Assembly (NCBI RefSeq): GCF_030272615.1 | Contig: NC_081412.1 | Coordinates: 683,836,583-683,900,582 of the forward strand | Length of the DNA stretch: 64,000 nt | Direction of reading: 5' to 3' | Source of the DNA: Cryptomeria japonica | Lineage: Eukaryota; Streptophyta; Pinopsida; Cupressales; Cupressaceae | Shown here: positions 22,937 to 32,516 of the stretch, piece after piece | Numbering within the stretch: position 1 is the first letter of the stretch | How the letters are laid out: every line of letters starts with the position of its first letter | The notes under the pieces: model-generated | The model's input: only the letters and a program-made list of their open reading frames with translations | What the model was told of the DNA's origin: nothing | The model's database searches: none | Position numbers and translations under genes: made by a program

Positions 22937-24437
22937 TGTTGGCATTTCAGTAGAAAGAAAGATTGTTGATATTCATTAAGGATATTGAGAAGGTTGTTGA
23001 AGATTATTGATATAACTAAAAAAGGATGATAACTATCTTTATAACATTATTTTATCATTGATGTCAAGAAGTTGATTTTTCTGATTCGGTATGATGTTGC
23101 AATATCTTGAGAAGATTGATTTGAAGAAAATTAAGTTGTCGGTAAAAGACACAAAAAGAATGTGATAAGGAAGAGAAGGAATAAGTTATTCAATGGGCAA
23201 CTATTACCGAGTTAGACAATGATGAGATCATGATGTTAAGATTGTGTTGATATCCTACATATATTGTTGATTGTAATGTTAATACTATACTATGTCACCG
23301 AGCAAAGAACCTAGTCGGTAAACCCTAAGGTTATCGATATCGGTTAATGAAGGCAGAATGTCTCCTGAGTAAAGTTTAGTATTTACCGAGTTGCAACCGA
23401 GTTATGATAGAGCGCATTGCATGAATACAAGCATTATTTAATGAACGACAATGATTGGCTAGAGATGTATAAATGATTGGTATGTCGTGCATGAAGTTTG
23501 TTAAGGATCTATGGCAATAGAAGATCAACATGAAGATCTACAATGTAGATTGAACCACAATAACCCTGTGCAAGTTCCAAGAAAGGAACGCAAGTCCCTA
23601 GGAAAGGTAAAACATTTTCAGATCGAAGGATGCATTGAACCTAGTCAAGATTAAAGATCTGATGGCTAAGATTGATAATGGGAAATGTGATCAAGGAGAT
23701 TAAGTGGTTAGCAAATTGTTTATAAATAGGAAATTATTGATGAACAATGTATGCAGGCAAATGTAAGCACAAGGATGCTACATAGTAATTACCAAGCACA
23801 AAAGCTTGAAGACCTGTTTGAATAACAGAGTAGAGAGCCCAGCAGATGGACAAGATAAGTCCTATGACAAGATTGTTTTGAGCAAATAAGAATCTACTTT
23901 AGCATTTTAGATGTGAAGTTGCAGATATATTTTTATTACTGTTATTTTGTAAGTGACAGAAAATCTCTTAATCGAGTGGACTTAACAGTCTTATTTGTAA
24001 ACCTTCTAGCAAGGTAACATTCTAAATGAGTGTTTGAAATCCTTTGACAAGGTCACTTCTAGCAAAGTGAAGATCCTAACAAATCTGAGGGAAATCCCTT
24101 AACCGAGTCATATCTAGCAATGTGTTTGTAATATTTAATAGGATTTGCTTTTAACCGAGCATACTCTAGAAGAGTATATTTCTTGGTGGGTCTGAAATCC
24201 CACAGTGGTTTTTCCCTATTTGGGTTTTCACGTTAAATCTGGTGTTATATGTGTTATGATGATTATATGTTTATGAGTTTACATGTTTAGCAGTTTTTGG
24301 TTCTATTGCTGAAGTATAAGTTACTGAGGTTGAATCTGTTGATTTTATGGATTATTAAGTTTGTATGATTCACCCCCCTCCCTCTCATCTTGTTAGCTAT
24401 TGGCATCAGTACTTTACAATTAGTATCAGAACTATCA
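22937..24437 (+). repeat. Full 3' LTR of Copia B (1.50 kb)
   Basis: Begins TGTTGGCATTTC after the polypurine tract and ends ACTATCA, the same end as the 5' LTR. It has the TTCACCCCCCTC box (24368-24388) and the stem-loop segment (24204-24232). Its first 466 bp have no counterpart at the 5' side. Confidence 0.9.
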
Positions 24438-24994
24438 CCATCCAATATTTTCCATAATGTCTTTGTTATATTCTTTACAATATACATAGTATCAAACAAA
24501 TACACAATTTATAACTGCTCGTAGTAGGGCAACCTACTAAATTGTCAGGGATAACTTTTTAGTCCCTTAGGAAGGTGGTCATGTCTGCCTTCATGATCAT
24601 CAATCACATCACCAGTAAACAAAACACTATAGAAAATATTTTTTATGACATAAACCATTAGATGGAATGGCATTACCTTGACGATTAATTCTATTATATT
24701 CCAACTTCCATAGGTGAGGTGTCATTCTTCATGGCTTTGATGTATTCTCTTCTTTCCCATTGAAAAGATGTTTTTCAGTATTTTGATACTTATTATTTTT
24801 GTGGAGAAAGTGCCTATACTCATCAAACACCTTTCCTAAACTTTTTGAATGATGAGATTTCATCTTTGGACCACAAACTGGACATGCAAATTTTCCCTTT
24901 ATTTCAAGACCTACAAGATAATGTATAATTGGATTAATATGTTAATTTTTTGAGTTATAATGTTCATGCACAACTTAACACTATAACATACCAC
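24438..24994 (-). pseudogene. CACTA copy 2: tnp2 fragment left of the TR-GAG insertion
   Basis: Closely matches 12470-13031 of CACTA copy 1, covering the tnp2 segments around LFDTMYIVKNI and the CPVC-type region. The left boundary is the Copia B 3' LTR. The right boundary is the insertion point of the 7.5-kb LTR element, after target bases ACCAC (24990-24994). The gene continues at 32517. Small deletions (for example three bases lost near 24830) show decay. Confidence 0.88.
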
Positions 24995-26083
24995 TGTAAA
25001 GCGGAAAATCCCGAGCGAACCCTAAGTGTTTCCCCCCACCACTCCGAGGAGAGGAGAAGGAGGTCACTAGGGTTGACGGTTTTCACTTAGGGGAGACTTT
25101 ACATTCAAAAGAGGGGTTGAAACCCACAAGATCCAATCCCACACAATGCAAGATTGGATTCTAAATGAGTTTCAAGGGTTAAGATAGCAAGGCTACCCTC
25201 TTTTGTAAAGAATATGGATAGAAGGATTAAGCTAGGAATGCATGAAAAGTGAGAAAGATTCACTTATAAACTGAGATAGGGATATAGGATGAAGCTGCGG
25301 ACCTGGAATTAGTAGTAAAATGTCAAAACGGCACTGTCCTGCAAATTTGAGCGAAAGTTGATAGGACGATGGCGCCCGACGTGCACATGATCCTCCGAAA
25401 AATCTGCGAAACGAAGGGGGATCTGTTCGTCTCTGCACAAGGATTCCAGATCTTCAATTTCAGCCACGTACCTGCAACCTTGTTGTAAGAATGTTTGTAT
25501 TCTTACATGCGAAGGTGTAGATGTTGTTGTATGTTGTATGTTGTATGTTGTATGTGATCTCCTCTTCAATGGTTGAATCCTTGTCTTGAATGCAACACTT
25601 AGCCTTGAATGGAGACTTAGAATGATCAATTGCTTGAAGGAATGCTTGAATGCTTGAATGCTTGAATGTTTGAGTATCGCTTCCGCCTTTTTTCCATCTT
25701 ACCAAAATGGGAGAGGAAATTTAGTTTATATACTTGTCAATTAGGGTTGAAAGACTGATTTTTCCGACCTTAGGCCGACCAGGAAACAATATTTTCCAAT
25801 TTGCAAACATAAAGACCCGAGGCCCCAAAAGAGACCGGGCCCAAAATAGGGCCAAGGACCAAGGCGCTGGGTGCCATGGTCCTGGGGGACCAGGGCACTG
25901 GGCGCCATGGTGCCACCTCCATGGACAGCAGGGTGCAGGAGGATCAGGCCAGGGTGCTGAAAAATGCAGTTTTTGATGTCATGAACAAGTTTCGGGGTCT
26001 CCATTCAGGTTCAGTGTTGCATCGCCATCGTGAAGACCCAAATGCGGTCAAAATTGCAAGTGTCACAATTTTAGGACGCTACG
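24995..26083 (-). repeat. 3' LTR of the TR-GAG element
   Basis: Begins TGTAAAGCGG and ends GGACGCTACG, where the other LTR ends CTACA. It contains GTATGTT microrepeats (25530-25556, one or two units more than the other LTR) and a GC-rich tandem pair (25857-25917) around GGTGCCATGGTCC and GGCGCCATGGTGCC. Differences from 31435-32516 are about fifteen substitutions and a 10-bp or so repeat-number change. Confidence 0.92.
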
Positions 26084-26098
26084 TTTAGCCCCCACTTT
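26084..26098 (-). promoter_or_regulatory. Polypurine tract of the TR-GAG element
   Basis: Adjacent to the 3' LTR the minus strand reads AAAGTGGGGGCTAAA, a normal plus-strand priming tract for plant Gypsy elements. A similar AGCCCCCA tract recurs at about 26492-26499 on the plus strand. Confidence 0.75.
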
Positions 26099-26390
26099 AG
26101 TGGGAGTATAAGCGTACGCTCATACTTCTGATAAAGTACAAGGAAACAACATTGAAAGACTTTCACCACGTCAAGGAGGCAAGATAGACCAAGCCCCTAG
26201 TGGACTAAGGATCTTACGAATTCAATTGACAAAGTAAAAGGGAAGATCACGAGGGAGAAACATGACTATTAGTAGTAAGATTCCCTCACTATGAGTCATG
26301 CAAGAGAAATACCAAAAATTTTCAAGGCAAAGCTAAGTTCGCCAAGAAATTTTCAAGTATCTTGAAGGGATAGATGGGGTGTATGCCCCC

Positions 26391-26442
26391 CTACATTAAA
26401 GCGATCGCACACGCCTCAACGGGGGTGATTGCTTTAAGGTAG
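26391..26442. repeat. Inverted repeat in the 3' untranslated region
   Basis: CTACATTAAAGCGATC (26391-26406) pairs with GATTGCTTTAAGGTAG (26427-26442), 14 of 16 bases, around a 20-bp loop. It lies between the ORF and the 3' LTR of the TR-GAG element. The function is unknown. Confidence 0.6.
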
Positions 26443-26827
26443 TGATACACATAAGAAATGAGAAGGGAAGGGAGCACGTTATCACAAGGATTTAGCCCCC
26501 AAGTGTGAGATAAACCCAAGGATAATAGACACAAAACACAAAGCACGAAGTGACTTCACTTTCCTCAGGGTCAGTATGCTGTATGATAATTCATGTATAT
26601 CATATGTATGTATGCATAATTGTTCTTCATTCCCCAATCAAGGAAGGTCACCTAGAAGAAGGGAACACATGTGTCTTTTGAGTCAACATGAGAGAGACCA
26701 AAAGAGATCTCAATGCTTTGCATCGTCCTCAAGTAGACAACACTAAGGACAACAAATAGAAGAATGAGAATAACACATAGAAGAAGTAACAAAAGAGAGG
26801 AGGAGAGAGTCTGCTATGCTAATGAAA

Positions 26828-27391
26828 CTAGTCTAGCACGTCATCTACCCCCCGATCTTGCTGATCAATGTTTCGGAAAGGCAGGGAACACGCTAGAGGA
26901 GGAACATTCAACATAGCAGATGGAGCTATCACAAGATCCAAACAAGGGCTATGTTCATGTTCCAAGCCACATTGTTCTTGTCTAGGAGCTAGGATAAGTG
27001 CTTTAGAAAATTCGTTAGATAAATGGTTATCAATATCAACAAGTTCATATTCACTATCAGAAGCAAGAGAAGTAACATTTTCATCATGAATAAAATTTTC
27101 ATCTATATCATCGTCAAGATTTATAAAAATAGGATCTTTAACTCGCACAGGATCAAGACCATCATGCATCTTATGTTTAGGAGATTTTGGAGAAAATGGA
27201 ATAATGCTTGTTAAAGGTGTTTTTGGGGATTGCCAAGTTTGAGAAGCTGTTGCTTGAGCTCTAAGACAACGCTTTCGTCGATGTTCACGTGCAGAACAAT
27301 TTTGTCAAGTCTTAGTAGGAAGTGGAGAAGATTGAGGAGGAGGAATGTTCTCATCCTTATCCCTTGGGTGTTTAGGTTGTGGTCTTTTAGG
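26828..27391 (-). pseudogene. In-frame C-terminal continuation of the gag-protease ORF
   Basis: Past the TAG at 27392 the same frame continues for about 188 codons to a TAG at 26828, with only one further stop (TGA at 27305). The stretch is Pro/Arg-rich, then acidic (FINLDDDIDENFIHDEN, SEYELVDIDNHLSNEF). It has no RT or integrase motif. It may be the original C-terminus cut off by two point mutations. Readthrough of the TAG is an alternative that sequence alone cannot show. Confidence 0.6.
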
Positions 27392-30253
27392 CTAGATAAT
27401 AGGAGAAGAGGAAGGTCTCTTCTCTCTATAAAAAGAAGGAGGAGGAACTGCTCCGTATAAAGGAGGAATATTTGGTTTAGGAAGGAGACTAAGTCCATCA
27501 TGACGAGGAGGTATAGGTCTACTTTTAGACAGTTTATTAGGCATAGACATAGTCACATCCATAGGAATGGGTTGGGAATCTTCTTGAGGAAAGACATTAG
27601 TTTTATCTTTCAAAGGAAGAACTTCCTTCTCAAGAATGATAGGAATATCAAGTTTGGGTGTTCTAGGTTCACTTAGAGATAGGATCATATCTGTTTTCCA
27701 CTTTTGATAAGATTTGAAAAGATGATCACTTCGCGGTGGAAGAGATTGGAATTGTTTAGGCCAAAAATAATCAATAGGAACGGTAGAAGTTCTTTCGGCT
27801 GGTTTAAAGAGACTATGATTGATAGTAACAACTTCACCATTATGGGGAAATTTCAAACACTTATGAATAGGAGAAGCAATAGCTTTCATGGAAGATAGCC
27901 AAGGATAGCCAAGCTTCACACAAAATTGTTCGGATGAAGGAATAATAGCAAAGTTCACATCAAGGGATTTGTTATGGACCTCAATAGGTAATGTAATAGA
28001 ACCAATTGTAGGAGAAGAAAATGCATCAAATAATTTCACAATCACATATGTTTTGTCATAGATCACTTGATTCAATTGCAAAGTAAAAAGAAATTCTTCA
28101 GTAATAACATTAACCATGCACGAAGGATCAATAAGCACTCCACAGCAAGGTGTATTCTTGACTTTTGCAACTATGTATAAAGGACCATCAGGTGCCCTAA
28201 TAGTTTCACTAGAATCAAATGTGATGAAAGGTTCTTTAGGGTTTTCTTGTTGCTCTACAAAGTTAATCACATTCGGAGTCATAGACACAAGACCATCAGA
28301 TGAGAAAGAAGAATCATTAGCCTCAATCGTATTAGAGGTATGAGAAGGTAATGGATCAGTAAAAATCTGAAGATTTTGGTTAGGAGGAGCTACAGATGTA
28401 TTGCCTTTATCATTCACTCTAGAAACAGAGATAGTATTATTATCAATCAAATCTTGAATTTTACCCTTTAAAGCAAAACATTTTTCAGTATCATGCCCAG
28501 GTTGATGATGAAATTGACAAAAAGATTTGTTATCAAAATAGGGTGAATTAATCTTTGTAGGATCGATTTGCCTTATAGGAGGAAGAGTAAGCACATTTTG
28601 TTCCAATAACTTATTCATAATACTATGCAATGATTCATTCAAAGGAGTAAACTTTCTTTCTTTCTTGAAAAACTTAGAAATAGGAGGCACACCTGATGCT
28701 GCATTCACATTGCTATTGATGATGTTTTCATTGAATTTAATGGGCTCTCTGTTCGGTTTAAACTTCTCAAATGGTTGTTGACTACTATCACCCTTATCAC
28801 TCAGATTCATAGGATGTGATTGTTCCATTTGACTCACAGTCAGTTGATAATTGTGAAGAGTTGCACACAACTGTTGGAAAGAAGTAAACTCAAAAAATAG
28901 AAGTTTATCTCGAATATCTTTTTGTAAATTAGAAATAAAGATTCTTTGAATATCATTGTCAGGCACTGGAAAAGAAATTTGAGCATACAAATGCTTATAT
29001 CTACCAATGAAATCAGTCACTTTTTCTTTAACACCTTGTTTACAATGCATTAAATCAATCAAAGTAACTTTAGGACTTATATTATTTTGAAATTGTTGAA
29101 TAAAAGCATTTGCAAGTTGTTGGAAAGAAGTAAAAGAATAAGAAGGCAACGAGCAATACCATTGTAGGGCTTTATCTCTTAATGTTCTAGTAAATAGTTT
29201 TGCAAGCAACCTTTGGTCATAAGCAAAATCGGTACATATTGTTTGAAAAGTCTTAACATGTGTTAGAGGATCACCTTTACCATTATAAAGCTCCAAATGC
29301 GGGATTTCAACATGTTTAGGAGGGATAGCTTGAACAATGTCAAGAGAAAGTGGGCTTGCAACATCAAATGTGGGCACACTAAACTTAGATTGATTCATAG
29401 AGGCAATTTGTTGCTGTAAAGAAGAGACAGTTTGTGCAAGATTGTTAATGGTCGCTTCAGTCGAAGAGTTCATATTAGACGTGTTAGATTGAGATGGAGG
29501 TGTTATGTTATTGAAAGAAGGTAGAGAGTAAGGTGGCAGGACACTATGATAATTAGTCATAGGAGAGGATTGGAAAGGAGGAACACTACAAGGAGGAATG
29601 GAATGGTTGAATGAATTGCCCCCTTGTGTCATGTTCATTTGTGGAGATGTAATAGGAACACTCATTGAAGGAATGAATAAAGAAGTCAGATTGAATGAAG
29701 GCAGAGGGTTAATTGAAGAAGAAGGATTGCCCCCATGACTGGTGATCATAGGTGGAATGTCTTGTATTGAAGTAGTCATTATGTTTGATGTAAAGGTAGG
29801 TATGCTAGCAATAGAAGTTGTCAAAGGAATAGAATGATTGACTTGAGTGGGAGGTTCTGTATAACCCAAAGTTTCAGCACAACTCTTCATAGGCATCACA
29901 TTCGAATCCACAATGTGTGCAATACCACGCAAAATATCAATTCCATTCTTATCACTTTGAAGCATATGTTTTAGACCCTCAATTAATGAAAGAGCTTGAC
30001 TATTGGGATACTCTTGAGACATCCATTGCTGAAAATCATCAAATTGGTTATCCAATTTTGAAAGTTGTTCTACAGAAACCTCATGGAGAGCTTCTTCATC
30101 ATTAGGAGGATTAGAGGAATTACCCGTGTCCTCGTTAAAAAGGCCATTCAAATTAGGTTCCATCTCCTCAGTAATTAAACCTTGGAAAGACTTAATTCTA
30201 AGGCTTCGTCTAACGGGAATAGTGTAAGTAGGGCTTATTGTTGTAAAACTCAT
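27392..30253 (-). CDS. Gag-protease-like protein of the TR-GAG element
   Basis: A 953-codon ORF uninterrupted from ATG (30253) to TAG (27392). Residues 1-290 are a low-complexity Ser/Pro/Asn-rich region. Residues about 300-480 form a Gypsy retrotrans_gag domain (IPHLELYNGKGDPLTHVKTF, KALQWYCSLP, LIDLMHCKQ). A Cys/His knuckle follows near 580 (FCQFHHQPGHDTEKC). Residues about 690-830 resemble a retropepsin-like domain (ETIRAPDG ... VLIDPSCMVNVI), but the active-site triplet is Asp-Pro-Ser, not Asp-Thr/Ser-Gly, so proteolysis is doubtful. The C-terminus is Pro-rich (LLPKPNIPPLYGAVPPPSF). The protein would form the particle that packages the element's RNA, with RT and integrase supplied by a related autonomous element. 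The length and intactness suggest selection or youth. Confidence 0.9.
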   Translation of the reverse strand: MSFTTISPTYTIPVRRSLRIKSFQGLITEEMEPNLNGLFNEDTGNSSNPPNDEEALHEVSVEQLSKLDNQFDDFQQWMSQEYPNSQALSLIEGLKHMLQSDKNGIDILRGIAHIVDSNVMPMKSCAETLGYTEPPTQVNHSIPLTTSIASIPTFTSNIMTTSIQDIPPMITSHGGNPSSSINPLPSFNLTSLFIPSMSVPITSPQMNMTQGGNSFNHSIPPCSVPPFQSSPMTNYHSVLPPYSLPSFNNITPPSQSNTSNMNSSTEATINNLAQTVSSLQQQIASMNQSKFSVPTFDVASPLSLDIVQAIPPKHVEIPHLELYNGKGDPLTHVKTFQTICTDFAYDQRLLAKLFTRTLRDKALQWYCSLPSYSFTSFQQLANAFIQQFQNNISPKVTLIDLMHCKQGVKEKVTDFIGRYKHLYAQISFPVPDNDIQRIFISNLQKDIRDKLLFFEFTSFQQLCATLHNYQLTVSQMEQSHPMNLSDKGDSSQQPFEKFKPNREPIKFNENIINSNVNAASGVPPISKFFKKERKFTPLNESLHSIMNKLLEQNVLTLPPIRQIDPTKINSPYFDNKSFCQFHHQPGHDTEKCFALKGKIQDLIDNNTISVSRVNDKGNTSVAPPNQNLQIFTDPLPSHTSNTIEANDSSFSSDGLVSMTPNVINFVEQQENPKEPFITFDSSETIRAPDGPLYIVAKVKNTPCCGVLIDPSCMVNVITEEFLFTLQLNQVIYDKTYVIVKLFDAFSSPTIGSITLPIEVHNKSLDVNFAIIPSSEQFCVKLGYPWLSSMKAIASPIHKCLKFPHNGEVVTINHSLFKPAERTSTVPIDYFWPKQFQSLPPRSDHLFKSYQKWKTDMILSLSEPRTPKLDIPIILEKEVLPLKDKTNVFPQEDSQPIPMDVTMSMPNKLSKSRPIPPRHDGLSLLPKPNIPPLYGAVPPPSFYREKRPSSSPII

Positions 30254-30306
30254 GCACTAGAGAGAGAGAGAGAAGATTTTGAATCTAGAGGTAGCAAATT
30301 TCAATA

Positions 30307-30461
30307 AAATCAGCCAATCTCCTAGATTTAAGCTGTTAAATACAATCACAACAATCTCCCAAAATTTTGGAAAAAATGTCAGGGACCGTGGCGCTCGGGG
30401 TGCACACGGTCCTCGCAACTTTTTTTGAAATTTGCAGGGATGAAAGTTATGATGATTTTAA
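30307..30461 (-). repeat. Leader repeat unit 1 of the TR-GAG element
   Basis: This unit and 30929-31082 share an order of motifs: AATCAGCCAA, CAAAATTTTGGAAAAAATGT, GGCGCTCGGGGTGCACACGG, TCCTCGCAACTTTTTT, GGGATGAAAG. They are tandem-type duplicates in the untranslated leader between primer-binding site and ORF. Confidence 0.85.
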
Positions 30462-30928
30462 AGCTAATCTGAAAAAATTGAGTGATTTTACGATCTGTAG
30501 ATAGGCCAAATTAAAGTTGCAATCTCAAAATTGAACCCTACCAAGATTGTTGAAAAATGCAAAATTTGAATTTTGAAAAAGAGAGGGAAATTGAAATTTT
30601 GAATTTTATGATTTTAGAGGGAATACTAAGAGCAATGCAAGTTTTGAAATTTAAAAGTTGACTCAATTTCACGCAAAATTCAACTTTGAAAGTGGAAATC
30701 AAGATTGGTGTAATTAAACACTTAATTTCAAAAGTCACAAATTGCAAGAATTTGAATAAAGCATTGAAATTTCGAATGAATGCCGACACACTTTTCAGAT
30801 TTAGGACAGTAAGAACACAATTTCGACACAAAATTTCAATTTCAACGATTTTTGAATGATTAGAACCCTTAAACCAAGCAATCCCTAGACCAACTTTGAC
30901 TTTAATTTTGAAAGTGTTGTAATTGATA

Positions 30929-31082
30929 AAATCAGCCAAAATTCTGGATTTTAGCAGAAAAATACAGTAAGATCTAGCTCCCGAAATTTTGGAAAAAATG
31001 TTGGGGACGATGGCGCTCGGGGTGCACACGGTCCTCGCAACTTTTTTCCAAATTTTTAGGGATGAAAGATATTATGATTTTG
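30929..31082 (-). repeat. Leader repeat unit 2 of the TR-GAG element
   Basis: Second copy of the 155-bp leader unit. A shorter variant of its centre (GGACGATGGCGC ... GTGCACACGATCC) is also present in both LTRs (about 25365 and 31804). A diverged reverse-complement relative lies at 41340-41425. Confidence 0.85.
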
Positions 31083-31412
31083 TTGCAGAATCCAAAGTTA
31101 CAGCCGATTTGGAGATGTTTTGATCAGTGAAATTATCGGTCAAAGGTTGAATCAAGAGGGTTTTAAAAATTAGGGTTTTGACACTTAACCACTTAATTTT
31201 CAAAATTAAAGCATAAATATGAATTGACAATTTGTAATAGAAGGGTAGATTTGAAACAAGCATTAACAATTAAACATTTCACAAGCTCAATTACTGAAAA
31301 GAAAATTTAGGGTTTTTATGCAATCAACCTCTAAAATTTGCAAAAGATCAAACATGGAAATGTAATTAAGGAAGAAAATTTTTAGATCTAACCATGAATA
31401 ATTAGAAAGGAT

Positions 31413-31431
31413 GTTCACGTCGGGTTCACCA
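31413..31431 (-). promoter_or_regulatory. Primer-binding site of the TR-GAG element
   Basis: The minus strand reads TGGTGAACCCGACGTGAAC, three bases inside the 5' LTR. It starts with the TGG that pairs with tRNA CCA. I cannot name the tRNA with confidence. Confidence 0.75.
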
Positions 31432-31434
31432 AAA

Positions 31435-32516
31435 TTTAAAGCGGAAAATCGTGAGTGAACCCTAAGTGTTTCCCCCCACCACTCCGAGGAGAGGGGAAGG
31501 AGGTCACTAGGGTTGACGGTTTTCACTTAGGGGAGACTTTACATTCAAAAGAGGGGTTGAAACCCACAAGATCCAATCCCACACAATGCAAGATTGGATT
31601 CTAAATGAGTTTCAAGGGTTAAGACAGCAAGGCTACCCTCTTTTGTAAAGAATATGGATAGAAGGATTAAGCTATGAATGCATGAAAAGTGAGAAAGATT
31701 CACTTATAAACTGAGATAGGGATATAGGATGAAGCTGCGGACCTGGAATTAGTAGTAAAATGTCAAAACGGCACTGTCCTGCAAATTTGAGCGAAAGTTG
31801 ATAGGACGATGGCGCTCGACGTGCACACGATCCTCCGAAAAATCTGCGAAACGAAGGGGGATCTGTTCGTCTCTGCACAAGGATTCCAGATCTTCAATTT
31901 CAGCCACGTACCTGCAACCTTGTTGTAAGAATGTTTGTATTCTTACATGCGAAGGTGTAGATGTTGTTGTATGTTGTATGTTGTATGTGATCTCCTCTTC
32001 AATGGTTGAATCCTTGTCTTGAATGCAACACTTAGCCTTGAATGGAGACTTAGAATGATCAATTGCTTGAAGGAATGCTTGAATGCTTGAATGCTTGAAT
32101 GTTTGAGTATCGCTTCCGCCTTTTTTCCATCTTACCAAAATGGGAGAGGAAATTTAGTTTATATACTTGTCAATTAGGGTTGAAAGACTGATTTTTCCGA
32201 CCTTAGGCCGACCAGGAAACAATATTTTCCAATTTGCAAACATAAAGACCCGAGGCCCCAAAAGAGACCGGGCCCAAAATAGGGCCAAGGACCAGGGCGC
32301 TGGGCGCCATGGTCCTGGGGGACCAGGGCACTGGGCGCCATGGTGCCACCTCCATGGACAGCAGGGTGCAGGAGGATTAGGCCAGGGTGCTGAAAAATGC
32401 AGTTTTTGATGTCATGAACAAGTTTCGGGGTCTCCATTCAGGTTCAGTGTTGCATCGCCATCGTGAAGACCCAAATGTGGTCGAAATTGCAAGTGTCACA
32501 ATTTTAGGACGCTACA
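31435..32516 (-). repeat. 5' LTR of the TR-GAG element
   Basis: Matches 24995-26083 almost throughout. Its inner edge starts TTTAAAGCGG where the other LTR has TGTAAAGCGG, and the outer edge ends GCTACA. It would carry the promoter for minus-strand transcription. Confidence 0.92.

Larger units (their letters stand above)
17227..24437 (+). mobile_element. Copia LTR retrotransposon B, 5' LTR truncated
   Basis: Plus-strand element: partial 5' LTR (17227-18245), primer-binding site, gag-pol remnant (18393-22475), polypurine tract (22925-22936) and full 3' LTR (22937-24437). The order protease-integrase-RT-RNase H is Copia. The right flank (24438 on) is CACTA copy 2 sequence, so the element inserted into that transposon. 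The left flank is the TAGTG-ended repeat, so the 5' LTR lost about 480 bp or was split by another insertion. No target duplication can be tested. Confidence 0.92.
24995..32516 (-). mobile_element. Non-autonomous gag-only LTR retrotransposon (TR-GAG type)
   Basis: A 7.52-kb element bounded by LTRs of about 1.09 kb (24995-26083, 31435-32516) and a perfect ACCAC target duplication (24990-24994 and 32517-32521). The orthologous position in CACTA copy 1 (near 13030) has a single ACCAC and no insertion. A primer-binding site (31413-31431) and polypurine tract (about 26084-26098) are in place for minus-strand transcription. The only coding region is a gag-protease ORF (27392-30253, with a 3' continuation to 26828). 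No reverse transcriptase, RNase H, integrase or chromodomain is present, although the structure is otherwise complete. The gag is Ty3/Gypsy-like. The LTRs differ by only about 1-2% by eye, so insertion is fairly recent. Confidence 0.9.

Noticed and set aside
25741-26004. Open frames in both LTRs of the TR-GAG element (also 32174-32437)
   Set aside because: They occur twice only because the LTR occurs twice, overlap on both strands and have no domain. The GC-rich tandem pair keeps them open.
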